Below, piece by piece: positions 37,394 to 49,664 of a stretch of 64,000 bases of DNA; the first letter of the stretch is position 1, and each line of letters begins with the position of its first letter. The notes below the pieces were generated by a model. That model was not told where the DNA came from, did no database searches, and saw only the letters and a list, made by a program, of their open reading frames with translations. The DNA is from Echinococcus granulosus. Lineage: Eukaryota > Platyhelminthes > Cestoda > Cyclophyllidea > Taeniidae. Location: contig NW_020170397.1 of the NCBI RefSeq assembly GCF_000524195.1, forward strand, positions 1,184,725-1,248,724. The letters run 5' to 3'. Made by a program: the position numbers and the translations under genes.

Positions 37394-39527
37394 ATGGGAG
37401 CTGGGGTTGACTCTGCGGATGAGGATTCGCCTAAGGATAGGTTCGGTACTCTTCGCCATCATCGTGTCTAGGTGCCGATTTGTTTATATTATATTTTTTT
37501 TCATCGGGGTCGGATCGCTTTTACCCTGGAATTTCTTCATAACAGCTAGTCAAGTAATAAGTACCTCATATAATTCAAAAGTATTTTCACTACCAACTTC
37601 GGAACCAAAGCTTGCCGAGTGACGTTGATCCACTGCTTCCGATGTACAGAACACCATTACAGACTGTGTTCTCAAGTTACCTCACAATCGCTTCCATTGT
37701 ACCAGCAACACTGGCAAACTTCGCCAATCTCATGCTGAAGGATTGGTTTGTCAACTTTGCTCTAACTATTTTCAAAGTCTTCCTGTGTACACTCGCTTGA
37801 TTGGATCCGCTATAGTCATGCTTGCTATGTTCACGATCACAACTGCTCTGACGAAGGTTACCGTCGGTACGTTCTGTTTGCCTCTGTGTTTGATTTGCTC
37901 TAGATACAAGTGCTTTCTTCATTATTACTCTGGTGACTGTGGCGATAAACAACGGTAGGCGGTTATCACATCAATTAGCTTTTAGTTGGGAGTTCTATTA
38001 ATCAGGGGAGCACTTATGGTATCCTAACCGTGCTTCCAGGGAGCAACGCCCGTGGCTTCCTTGAAGGTCAGGTGAGACTGTGTTACCTTTCCATCTAATG
38101 GTGTAATAACTGGATCGACTTTGTTACAGGCCGTGGCCGGCATCATCGCTTCTGCGTCCAACTTGATAACGATCGCAGCTGCAAGCGATCCCCAAGATGT
38201 TGGATTTGCCTATTTCCTTATTGGTGTCTGCATTATCGCCTTCACTATCGGTCTCTTCATTATCCTCTTCAAAAGTGTATGTTTAGTGTATTCTTTCATT
38301 TACACGGATCATCCTTCCTAACTGGTGCTTTCCATTGCATTTCAGCCCTACTTCCTCTATTATTGGAGAAGCAAAGGTAAAGGCTGGGATTGTCAAAGCG
38401 TAGCTACACTGTGGACTCTTGGCTTAGGAGGTAGATTTTTATTCTAATTTCAGACGGCACTGCTACGGACGACGATGTGCCTTTTAGTAGAAAGCTGAAA
38501 AGAACTGCGGATAATCTCTATCGCACTATGTGGGAGGTCAAATGGACTGGTTTCACTACCCTCATCATATTCGCTGTCACTTTGGCCATCTTCCCCAGTG
38601 TCTTCATTCTGATCGTTCCAAACAACTTTGATAAAAGTAGTGCGTGGCACAGTAAGTCACCAGCAGATTACTTTCCTTTTAAAGTATTCTTTTGAATTCT
38701 TAAAGCGCTCCTTTTTTAGTCAAATACTTTCACGCAGTGATCGTGTTTTTGAGTTTCAACATTTGTGACTACCTGGGTCGTATGGCGGTTGGTTGGTTTA
38801 AGTGGGTAAGTTACAGTCGCTCTTCCAACATTTGGTGCCATAATGAAGCAAACTTTGTCCGTCTATGTATTATTTACTGTTTCATGTCCTTGTGATCTGC
38901 AGCCCACTTTCGAGCAGCGCAAACTTCTCCTTACTTTGGCCATTGTTCGAGTCATACTTGTTCCGTTGGCGATGTTGTGCAACATCCCTTCTCAACGCAT
39001 TCCCACTGTCTTCTACCACGACTCCATCCCCATAATTCTGGTCATCTTGCTGGGCCTAACTAACGGATACTTCGTCTCCTTGGCTGTTAGTTATGCACCC
39101 AGGTAGGTAGCAAACCGTTGCCGATGTTTCAGTGGTTATGGGTTCACTCTTTAATCATGAGGCCTCTTTGAATGGAATACTTCAACTTTAATTATTATAG
39201 AAGTGTGGTGCAAATACTTACCTTATCCAGTGACAGCAGCGTGTGGGGAATGACGGTTTCTTAGTCCAATTTTAAGGGATACTTTGCAAATTCACATTAT
39301 TTAACAAGGTCATTTGACTTGAAAACAACCCGGTGAATTGAAATATGGATCCAAGGACAATAGACTGCAAAATTGAAAAGTCCATTCACGTTTTCATGAT
39401 GTCTATCCGTTTCAGGTATGCCTCGGCCGGCAATGAGGAGGGTTGTGGCATTGCAACATCCACTTACATCTCCCTTGGGCTATGTCTCGGGGTCACTCTC
39501 TCCTACGGAATGGTGGCTCTTGTCTAG
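37394..39527 (+). CDS. equilibrative nucleoside transporter, copy A (SLC29/ENT family)
   Basis: A 12-exon gene encoding 430 aa. Exons are 37394-37440, 37472-37553, 37582-37745, 37778-37866, 37904-37954, 37986-38071, 38130-38276, 38346-38376, 38454-38651, 38720-38805, 38903-39102 and 39416-39527 (1293 nt, all phases agree, TAG stop). ENTs are membrane carriers with 11 helices that move nucleosides or nucleobases down their gradient, important for purine-auxotrophic parasites. Visible landmarks are the first helix with PWNFF (residues 34-38), SNARGFLEGQ before helix 5, DVGFAYFLIGVCIIAFTIGL in helix 6, FNICDYLGR (311-319), FKWP (about 325-328), GLTNGY (378-383) and the last helix ending GMVALV. 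The central loop is short and charged. The start is the only in-frame ATG before the conserved PKDR. The same exon plan in copy B confirms the model. Confidence 0.96.
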
Positions 39528-41366
39528 ACTTTCCCCTCCCAATCAGTGGTCATCTTCGTTTACGTGTGTTTTTGGTAAATGTTTTTAAAACAAACCAAGT
39601 GGTATCCCTTCACTACCCTGAATAACTCGTCCATCTTTCTAAACCCGTGCATGATCATTTTCATTTCCATTCCTGTCTTGAGAGACCAAGCAACCGTATT
39701 AAAAAGCCTTATACCGAATTAACAAGGGTTATCGGCGTTATGGCGATGTAAAAAGGGAGATCAGCTGCCTAAAGACATGTAAGTGGTAGTGCTTGGAAGG
39801 AGACCAATTTGCGGACTGTGTTAGCAGTTTACGATGAAATGACAACCCAAAATCAACAGGTGGGGTCTCGCTCCGTCCCAGCCGTTAGTCCTCAGTTAAG
39901 ATAACCAACGCCAGATTAATTCCAGCACTGTCTGAAAATTATAATGGGCTCTGTGATTCTCAGCCCAGCATTTATAAAATCTCCACTGTATTATGCACAA
40001 TAGATAAAGACACCACAGAAGCTGTATTCCATCGCGCAGCGAACGGCGCCCCTGACAGGTAGCCATCTTTCGTCGTGTGGCCTTTTCCCTCATGCAACAC
40101 ACTCCAGCCGCAAAATTTCCCAGGTTCATTGTTTGCCTACCTATAAATGCCCACTCTAGTTTGCGATGAATGCGCTATCAGGCGAATTATTAACACGAGT
40201 TGCTTGCTACCTAAAGCTTAATCTTCTAAGGTTGTAAATCAGATGCCGCCTGAATTAGTAAAATCTCGTCTTTTGCGTTATCACGTTTTGACAGAACGCT
40301 AGCCTCAAATTTAGCATCTTTTACAGCACCATTTCGGCCATAAATTTGCTCAATTAAGACGGCAGATGGAAATATCTATTAATAGGTGGAAATATCCACC
40401 TACAGTGGGTGCATAGACTTCGCTTAACAGCCGAGCCATCTGTAGCAGGCGCCATGGGCACAGCATCTGAAAATTGCCAGTCACTGCTGCCTGATGCGAC
40501 AGAACTCAGCTCGTGATGGCCGATGAAGGGAGACGCGGCAACATTGAAGTGTCATTGTCTCAGTGAAGGGGTGATAGGGATTTGGAAAATAAGCGATATT
40601 AGACAGGCAAACCAAGAAGAGTTAACATAAATCAAGCATTTCTCTTGAATGAGAAATGAAGTTCCCGTCACTCCCTTCCTCGGCAGCAGTGGCAGCGACC
40701 AGACACCGCTTTTTTTACGCATGCATTGAAACGTTGCTCAGCTGATTTTACCTGTTGTGTAAAAATCAAGCGGAGAGAAATCATGAGTTGGATATTTAAA
40801 ATATTCCCCAAAACAGGCAAGGACAGCGATACACAAATACGAATAATTTAATGACTTTTACCGTGTAATTTGCTCCGGGATTCTCAAACTCCGTAATTTT
40901 TTTCCATTCAAATCAGCAGTCAGGAGCTGGAGACGCTTTAAAACACATGCAATAGCTAAGCCGACTTAAGTATATGTCGAGATTAACTTTTCCCAACCGA
41001 CATAAAAGAGTATGCGCTTCCAGGGTAGACCACTTGAGACCCCATATTATTAAAGACTGTCCCTAACCACAGCCTTAGGCTCGATTAACGCCCAGAGGGG
41101 ATCAACTCCTCAAGAATAATGGGGTGAGATGTGTACCGGACATCCAGCCTTAGCGCTTGTTTGGTGATGTCGCTGGTCCGCTCACCTCAAACCCCTTATC
41201 AAACACGTCCATCTTAGCAGCGATGGATTAGACTGAAGTTTTATTAGTGTCACCATATTTCCAAAATGGTCATCGTTGCTCACACTCAGCTGGTCATTAC
41301 TTGCTAATTGTCCTGTTATCACCTCCACAATCACCTCCGGTTAATCGCACTGCCCACTCTGCTCTG
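39528..41366. other. intergenic DNA after ENT copy A
   Basis: No gene is recognised. It contains the 3' UTR of copy A. The purine/pyrimidine bias fades here, as expected for untranscribed DNA. Confidence 0.45.
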
Positions 41367-41466
41367 NNNNNNNNNNNNNNNNNNNNNNNNNNNNNNNNNN
41401 NNNNNNNNNNNNNNNNNNNNNNNNNNNNNNNNNNNNNNNNNNNNNNNNNNNNNNNNNNNNNNNNNN
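41367..41466. other. assembly gap of 100 N
   Basis: Exactly 100 Ns, the usual placeholder for a scaffold join of unknown size. The true distance between the two ENT genes is therefore uncertain. Confidence 0.99.
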
Positions 41467-43194
41467 CACCCATTAAAGTGAGCTGCCACAGCAACGTTGG
41501 ACCCACCAATTAAGCGAGCTAAGTCCCACCTTTGGCGATAATATGCCTAAAGGTAACTTGGAATACAATTTGAACTTAGATGGATATTCGGTCGAAGCTT
41601 TCCTTGTAAAAAGTGCAGAATTGTCAATAAACAGTGAAACGGAGAGATGGGATTTTTTGTTGCATGTCACCGATCCACTTGGGCAACGGCATCACAAAGC
41701 AGGCGTTGCGTACGCGCGTGCGTAGGTGCCCGCGACGGGCCGTGGAGGCTGAAGGAAAGCATCCAACACCACCAGAAGCACATTCCAGGAGAGACAATGT
41801 CCACTGACCTACACAACCGAATGGTCTGATGAGTCGTGAAAACATCACATCCAATGCAGAAAGGCTCACATGATTTGGTTTAGTAATTTCGGTGATGCCT
41901 TAAGCAATTTTTTGTCAGAACGCATTTTAATAAGTCCACAAGGTCGAATTCAGTTTGTCGAGATATTTGGTGCCCACTCCTACTTCCATTAGTGCAGTAA
42001 ATTTGCCACATTCCGAATTGGTTACATTATGCTGCTAAAGGAAGAATGCCAATTCTCAGCACTTTGCATCAACCTTCACCAGACAATCAAAATACACCTC
42101 ATGTGACCTCGCCGGTTGGAGTTGGTTAATTTAATTTTATTTTCCATGCCCTCCCAGTTCCATTCCATTTTTTTAATTATGTTAATGATTAAATAGTGGT
42201 CCCTGGGTTCCGGACACTGCGATATATTCGAAAACCGCTGAGAATTTTAATCAAGTTGTCAAACCCTGTTACATGGAGTCTGCACGACAGATGAACACAT
42301 ATTATCGAGGACTAATGTGATCTGAATAATTTAACAGGAGGTGGCCTTGGATAGCAACGTGACCGAGGGGGTTAGTATTTACCGGGACCCTGCTGTTCGT
42401 CCCGGTACATCACAGCTTGCTTTTCTCAATCATCATTTCTAGTAAACGGTAACTCTTAATGGTTTGAAAGTACCCTAAAAAGTGTTTTTCCTTCTGTTAA
42501 AGCCTGAAAATACAAGTAGTTCTTGTCACGTTGCTAGGTATTAAAATATTGTAGCAAAGTATTTACATTTGTTGTTTTGCTACCAATGGCGGACCAGTTC
42601 GGCCCTGACCTTGTAAGCTGATTTTTGCATCTCTGACCCACCTGCCCTCGACTTGACAAGCTACGGGTGTCACGTTGAATGGTATTAAATCTAAATTCAA
42701 AGTGGTACATCTGGGCCGACACGGCCACATGTATTGACAAAGCCGAAAAAAGGGTTTTTTAAAACTTGCGCCTTTTAGCCGAGCGCATTTTCCCTAGTTT
42801 TGGTCAAACATTGTTAAAAAACTTGCCAGAGGGATGACTGTATAGTAATTCCCATACACCGACCCACCACACCCCCTTCTGCCAGGTTCATGACCAGGGG
42901 TTTGAAGGCAAATCGACCACCACAGATCAGAAGTTCCATTGGTGTGGTGGGATGCTAATCGCCTTGACGTCTGAAAAAAATTTGAAATGTAGATAAATGC
43001 GTATGTAAATGTCATTGCCCTCAAAGCAGTAACTGCAAAAATGAACTTTATTTTTTGAACTCAACAAATTTGCTTGCAACACGCGATTCAGTGCAAGCAA
43101 CTGCCACGACCCGATGAAGTCCGAATGTCATGCGTTAGTGATGCAGGACTCAGAGAAGGAAATTGCGCTGGCACGCTTAAGCGATGCTGATTGT
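41467..43194. other. intergenic DNA, nothing recognised
   Basis: AT-rich sequence. The open frames at 41543-41869 on both strands have no recognisable content. Confidence 0.45.
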
Positions 43195-43320
43195 AGCATT
43201 CTGAGAATTCCCTAAGGACGAAAGATGAAATAATGAAATTGGTGCAGAGTAGGTTCCGCTGGTATGGTATGGGCCAGTAGACGGTACAATGGCGGAGTCT
43301 CTAAGTGGCCTGTTGCCAAA
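43195..43320 (-). repeat. dispersed repeat family, copy 2
   Basis: An inverted copy carrying gagaattccctaaggacgaaag, then ggtatgggccagtag, then cggtacaatggcggagtct and ctaagtggc. It shares these blocks in the same order with the copies at 55455 and 44121. Confidence 0.65.
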
Positions 43321-43626
43321 ATCGAGAGTTAATGGAACAACCAACGTTGAACATAGTCCCTCTGCACTTTTGGGCGTTGTCCTCCGGCGCCTTCCTTAGT
43401 CAACCTCCCGCGCCAGTCACCACAGCGTAATCAATGCTGTAAGTAAACATCCACAAACTAACCGTGCAAGTCATCGAAGTTGTGTGCAACTGAGGAGATA
43501 CTTGATCCGAATCTCTTGAATCTCTTTTGACAAATCCGCTTTATCTGGGTTTTTTTGCCTGCAAGGGAACTCTATTGGAGGGACAAGAAATGTACGAGCC
43601 ATCACACTGTTTACCGTTAGTCGTAG

Positions 43627-44130
43627 GAACACTGGCATAGCTCCGTGGGGACAAGGTTTCGTGTTTATTCCTCTTTGCCACTTTGTCCTCACCTCAGTGC
43701 AGCCCAATCATATCTACTAAGGTCCTATCCACCTAGTAGAGAGGTGGAGGATGTATCGCTTCATACAAGTATGGTAGACAGCTACGTCGAGAACTTTTTT
43801 AGATGGCTTACGGCCAGTGTCACTTCAGTTGATAATACCTCTTCTAAAGAGCACGGGACTGGGGTAGTTACCGAAGTTGGACGCCATATTCAACCCTTCT
43901 GGTATGGGTCTTCGTCGATTCCCCTATTAGCAGCACATTCACTTCTTTCGTCACACCAAGGTTTATTAATCAGCAGTAGAAATCAGGACAGATGTCCTTT
44001 AGGTTCGGGATCGCTTTTCGCTGCCATCAATGTAGCTCTCCTAGACTTTCTCAAAGATGAGAGAAGACATAATAATCTAGTAGAATATGTATCGCCGAAG
44101 CACAGTAGGGCCGGAGGTCCAATGGCATGA
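43627..44130 (+). CDS. open reading frame of unknown nature
   Basis: This is a 167-codon open stretch, stop at 43624 to stop at 44128. No ATG occurs at its beginning, and the last about 30 bases run into a dispersed-repeat copy. The translation includes VENFFRWLTASVTSVDNTSS and GSLFAAINVALLDFLKDERR. I recognise no domain. It could be an exon of an unseen gene, the remains of a mobile element, or chance. Confidence 0.25.
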   Translation, partial: EHWHSSVGTRFRVYSSLPLCPHLSAAQSYLLRSYPPSREVEDVSLHTSMVDSYVENFFRWLTASVTSVDNTSSKEHGTGVVTEVGRHIQPFWYGSSSIPLLAAHSLLSSHQGLLISSRNQDRCPLGSGSLFAAINVALLDFLKDERRHNNLVEYVSPKHSRAGGPMA

Positions 44131-44185
44131 CTTAGAGGCCAGCCCACCCTGCGACGGTACAATGGTGGAGACCCTAATTGCCCCC
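44121..44185 (-). repeat. dispersed repeat family, copy 3 (partial)
   Basis: This partial copy carries aatggcatgacttagaggcc, then agcccaccctgcgacggtac and aatggtggagacc. It matches the middle and one end of the fuller inverted copies. Confidence 0.65.
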
Positions 44186-46288
44186 TTTATTAAAAGCGGG
44201 AGTTAGGCAAACAACCATTATATTACATCAGTACCCTGTGTTGAGAGTCTTCTCTACTGGAAAAGTTAGCTGTCCAGTGTGTATATTTAGATTGCTTATT
44301 GGTGGGAAATTTCGGTAGGGGTGGCGGAACACTAGCGCATCAACAGCAATTACATGATGCCTGTGCGTTTGTGCTTTTTTTTCAATTTGTAACTTGTATT
44401 TCATATAATCTGTATAAAATCATGAGGTTGCTTAGAGTGTTCAGAAAAGAAGATACGCGGCTATTTGTGACATCAGTACAGCTCAAAGCTGTTAAAACAA
44501 CAGGCACTTTCAACTGAGTGAACTCCCTTAGGTGGATGATGGGTTAGCAGATGCATCTTTGCTCTAGATTTCCATTTTAGGACTATTCTGACACTAAGTT
44601 TATTTGCAAATAGTATGGAGAGCGTCAAGTATTGGGATCACAGACAGCATGAGATCGTAATCCTATCCAAGAAGGCCGAATGAGCTGCCAAGTGGGCAAA
44701 GACACTTTTAGGTAAGTCATGCGCCCATCAAACCTTAGTTTCCTTGTGGCGAATATGGTATGAGTTTAAAGGATAATTATTCAGTTCACTGTTAAGGAGT
44801 GATTTAGTTTGAAAGCGACACATTGAAGCAACTTTAAATGAACTGGGAGCACAGAAACTAGTATCAGGGTTTGCGTGTTCAGCACATCTACGTCGACTCA
44901 TGAGGCCAGAAAATCCTTCACACGGGAACCTTTGACAATGATTTGGCAGGCGGCAAGGTGGTAGCTTGATCAGCCTACTTCTTGAAAGGTCGGTTGGAGT
45001 ATGGGAGAATGCCAGGCAGTGACAAGAATACCAGCAATTACTAGGAAAGATGGAGTATCCTCCTGATTTTCCTGTAACCTTTTGCGTTAATAATCCGTAC
45101 TGAATAGACCTACCAGTTTTCAGGTTTTAGCAGGTAACCTAACAGCAAGCGTTTAAACACAACATAACCATCTCTACCAGATTTAAGGTTTGGAAAAGTG
45201 CAACAGAAATCATGCAGCTACGTTAATAGAAGCAATACAAAGCCCTATGTTTCTCCATTTAAAAAGTTTACTTAACAAAAGGGAATAAAACCTGGCGTAA
45301 ATACAGATCCTACTTGTGAATCCTTTTTTATCCTCATTGGCTTCCTCCTTGTCAAGCATCAGGAACGTGGCTATTCTTGATTTCTTAAAGGGACAAGTTC
45401 TAGCATTAACCAAATTTAGAGACTACTGGATTTACTAGGCCTATGAAAAGACCCAACCGTCAAGATACCTGTACGTCCATTTTAGACTTTTGTGCCTAAG
45501 ATTCGTAACAGCCGTTTGGATCCGGCACGATAACACCGACTCGGGTCATGTGCGTAGCATGTTCAGTGTCTCACCCCTTATAAATGGAAAAATTACCACC
45601 AATGAAACTGCTTAATGGAGAGGAAGAATAACCACATAAGAAATATACGCTCGTTTATTTGCATTTCGGGCTCGCTGAAGAAGTAATAAGGCATTAAAGT
45701 CGGGATGAAGACCTATCAATAATGTGTGGAATGGCTGAGTGCCTCTGTACGTGGAGGTGACACCATGGCGCCATGATAGTGGTGAAACCTACGGCAATTG
45801 AAGAGAAGGTGCAGTTGACTGCATAAATGCATGACATTTATTGCCATCCTGTCACAGAATTTCGGGTTTTTGCGTTCTAAATGTGTCAGCAATAAGGAGT
45901 TTCGTCTCCATTATCTAGGCTCGAAACTGGATTATGAAGGCAATTAACAACTCAAATATCTTAATAAGGGTTTTTATTCATTTGAGTTAACCTAATTCAC
46001 ATAAACTAATTTGCATGGCTATTTGAATAAATAAAGTATTGCTGTCCAAACGACAGCAGATTAAGCTCAATATCTGAAGTCTTATTCCTGTTTAAAGATC
46101 ACAATTACCGTTGCTAGTCCCTTTACTTTGACGCTTAAACACTGTCAAGATGTATTGTCCTCCATTTTCACTTAGTCCACAAAACAATTGGCCAAAAGTT
46201 TGCTCAAAATGCACAAAAACGCAAAAATATGGGGTTGATTACCCCGCAAATAACCAACATTAGCGGTCGTATGGATCGGTATAACTGC
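44186..46288. other. intergenic DNA, nothing recognised
   Basis: No open frame longer than about 75 codons and no domain. One minus-strand frame at 45210-45413 is probably chance. Confidence 0.45.
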
Positions 46289-46466
46289 AATACGATGGTT
46301 GTTTAACTCTTTCTTTTGGTGAAGAGCCACTTTTGACTTGGCCACTGTACTACACCGGATGGGCAGGCCTTCGGGCCGTGCCAGTAGCCCAAATACCTTC
46401 TGCACGCCGACTATGTACACATATAAATAATATCTTCTTTCCTCTTCAGGTTAGTCTCGTGATGCC
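46289..46466 (+). repeat. dispersed repeat family, copy 4
   Basis: A near full-length direct copy that begins with aatacgatggttgttt, then gagccacttttgacttgg, then gggcaggccttcgggccgtg and ccagtagcccaaataccttc, and ends tcttcaggttagtctcg. It lies 152 bp from copy 5 in opposite orientation. Confidence 0.8.
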
Positions 46467-46618
46467 ACATAGTTTGGTGTTTGCATCCTGATCTTTCGAA
46501 TGATTGGCAAACTATGGGGAGAACATTTTGCGCGAACAGAAAAATGACTCGAGAAAAAACATGTTTAAATGCATACATAAGTCTAAGCTATAAGTTTTTG
46601 TGTAAAAACATAGTATGT

Positions 46619-46816
46619 ATTGCGGCGTCCCGAGACTTCCCTGAAGCCGAAAGAAAACACAATACTCGGGCAGAATATATATTCACCACAGAGAAGGTGT
46701 GTTTGGGCTACTGACATGGCCCGAAGGCCAGCCCACCCAGCTAGGTACAGGAAGGCAAATTCAAAAGCTCAAAAATGGCGCCTCACTAATACTGAGGGAT
46801 AAACCACCATCATATT
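46619..46816 (-). repeat. dispersed repeat family, copy 5
   Basis: A full-length inverted copy, starting cggcgtcccgagacttccct and ending at the reverse complement of aatatgatggtggtttatcc. With the copy at 63160 it defines the two ends of the element, about 195 bp apart. Confidence 0.85.
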
Positions 46817-48189
46817 CCAGTATACTGAGTTATTACTTGACAATTTAGCGTTTAAAAATACTTTGTAAAGTAAGTAAATAATCATAAATTCTAGATAGAT
46901 TATCAGGGGCTCATTCATTTTGAAAGTACTGACAGGAATGCTTATCACCAATTCGTTATAATGCACCAATGTCATGTTTCATGGAGAAGTCGAGGCAGAT
47001 GCCCGTCTTCAAAATGTTGGAAGTTGTGGCGCTTTTACAAATTAACCAGCTCAGAAGTGGTCTTCCAGAGAATGTTAGGTCTTTACCTATCCCGCAGACT
47101 TATTTTGGCACTTCACCATTGGGACTTCCCGCATTCACCACCAAATTTAAAATCTTGATTTGATGGTTGGTAAAATCAGTCGTTTGATTCAAACATGATG
47201 GCTCAGGCATGCTGATTTGTGGCGGAGAGACGATAATTTTCGTTTCAATGAATTATGGACCTTAAAGGGACCAAGACTGTCAAGTAAGCACCCACGCCTC
47301 ACTAAAGTAGGTTCCGGGCCTATTTTCTTCCAGACGGTGAAGCTGATCAATCACCAGCATGCACACATATCTCGAGTCTTTTCAATTACAGTTGGCTAGT
47401 TGACGTGGATTTGTTTGTCACGCCACTCGTCTAGGCCACTTGTATCATCAAATAATCATTCCACAAATAGTCTTCCAACCAGGGTTTATTGCCCTTGGGA
47501 TGTACGGCTTTGTTTTTTCTTTCACTGGGCTCGATTCCCAAAAGAAGTAATCAGCAAACTCGACAATGCTACCCAGTAGTAGCATAACGTACATAAGTAA
47601 CTACGAAGTGGGGAAATGACCCAAAAATAGAAAATAAGAGACCCTAGTCCCCATACCGTGTGGTGGAAAACTTCTAACGGTAGTGGTACACCATAGCATT
47701 AAACACAACTTTGCTTAAATATACCCTTTTCACAAATACATTTGCTTCGAAATAGTACTTCTTCTTAGCAATGTTAGAGTTTATGCACACACAGCTTTCC
47801 TAGGCTTTCCCGGAAATGGTAGCAAGCTATAGTAGCAGGAAAACTTATTCCTAGCTCACTGTGGCTTGAAGACTTCTAACGAAAACGAACCTATAGCAAC
47901 TCAACGCCGGTATTGCTATGCATGCAACCAATTTGCTGTATGATACCCCTTCTTTCCTTGAGCGTCTTATCCGGCGGTAGCTCGCATCCCCCTGTGTCTA
48001 CCATCACATCGTAGTCGGAGCATTGAAAAGCACCATCGAACCAGGAGGCCAAGTGATTAAATTCTCCTGCATTTAAAAAATGAACTTATTTTCAACGAAA
48101 CCTCCATCGTATCCAGAGTTTCGCTTTATTCATCAGTCGTTTTGGAGAAGGGAAGTGCACCAGCTTCACAATGCAAAAAACCGAACCAT
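46817..48189. other. intergenic DNA, nothing recognised
   Basis: AT-rich with no gene. Overlapping plus-strand frames at 46961-47163 have no recognised content. Confidence 0.45.
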
Positions 48190-48350
48190 AACCAATTGCC
48201 AAAGGCAACCTAGGCCCCGCCATTGTAACGCCTGGGCAGCCTGATCCCTCGAGACATACTAGTGGTCTTAATACCTTCTGTATGCTGACAATGCATATTC
48301 CCCTAAGTATTACGTACTATTACGGCTTTTGATAGATCTCGGGGCGATAC
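48190..48350 (+). repeat. dispersed repeat family, copy 6 (diverged)
   Basis: This copy carries gccattgtaacgcctgggca, then ataccttctgtatgctgaca, then atgcatattcccctaagtat and gatctcggggcgatac, in the family order. Confidence 0.6.
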
Positions 48351-49101
48351 TCTGATGTCACTTGGAATCAAATCTGTTCACAAAGGACATTTACCTTCAT
48401 TCCTACTGCTGAGAATAAAAACCCTAGCCGGGTGGAAAATGGGCATAGGCTAGGGACGGAAGAATCTGCGAGGACACCTGACAGAAGGGCTGCAAAAGAC
48501 CTCTACCCTTAGCGACTGCCCCGGCCCCGTATTCTTCAGGAAAGCTATTGACAAGTGAAGCGGCAAGAGCCGTGGCCGTGAACTAGCTGAAAAGTTAGCT
48601 ACGGAGCTGCTAAGCTCACCTGTAGGCAGATATTAGTTACTAAATAGTATCTACTAGATAAACAGAGCCCAGAGAGATGTAGCTGGGTAGCACTGAAATG
48701 TGAACAATGTGACACTGAAAAATAAAGGGGAGAACTTAGTCGCAGGGAATGATGTTATTATATGATATTGTTATATAACGCTGCTTTTAAGCCAGTGTTC
48801 CCTACAACTAGCGACGGATATACGTAATTATCAGCCCATTACTAGTTCCCCAATCCAGCTTTTAAACTGGACGAAACTTCAGAACCACTAAAATCACTGA
48901 AATTGCTATCAAGAATATTCTCAATCGTATGGAAATTTGAAGACTGCCACGGTTGGCTGGTGAATGTGTTTATTGCGGCACCAATTACGTTGTAGTGGCT
49001 AACACGGAAAGATGGGTCAGCAGATGATGTTCAAAAGAGGAGATGGACTATGTGGTACTATAATTACTTGTTTAATTTTCGGTTTTGCTGACCTCCAACT
49101 T

Positions 49102-49240
49102 GGAGGCTCTGCCGTTGTATCTCCACCAGGCGGCCCATCCTCTAGGCTATGCCAGAATCTCTCCTCCTTACTGCAAGAAAACTGCACATTCTGTTTGAGC
49201 ATCATGCTGGCTTTTGTCTTTGGGAAAGACTCGGCGGACC
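49102..49240 (+). repeat. dispersed repeat family, copy 7 (diverged)
   Basis: This copy carries gccgttgtatctccaccagg, then ggctatgccag, then ctgcacattctgtttgagca, and ends gggaaagactcggcggacc. It lies 425 bp before the start codon of ENT copy B. The open frames on both strands here are repeat sequence. Confidence 0.55.
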
Positions 49241-49664
49241 TCAATATTTCTTGAGTATTTTGCATACGCGACTTGCATTTAATCGCGTAATTTCCACCGA
49301 TTTGGTTTTTTAACTAAGTACCTATTTAGAAAAAGGCTAAGTAAACTATGCTTTAGCAAATATGATTAGGTGATTTCTGTCCTATGCAAACTAATTTTCG
49401 TAAAAATCTACAAAATTCAAATTATATTTTTTTTTAGCGGAGCAGGCGACAGCAATTTAGCTTCCCACTACCTAAATGCTTTGTTTCTCGCTGAACCTGT
49501 AGTAAAACATGCTTAATATCCGAAAAAATGTCATTTTATTCAGCTTCTTTTATTTCACCGAAAATGCCCTTTACTTTGACTTAATGCACTTTATAATTGT
49601 TCCGCTCATTCGTGTACTGTCAGTTTGTGTGCGCTTACGCTTGTGACGATCGCTGAGTCGCGGC

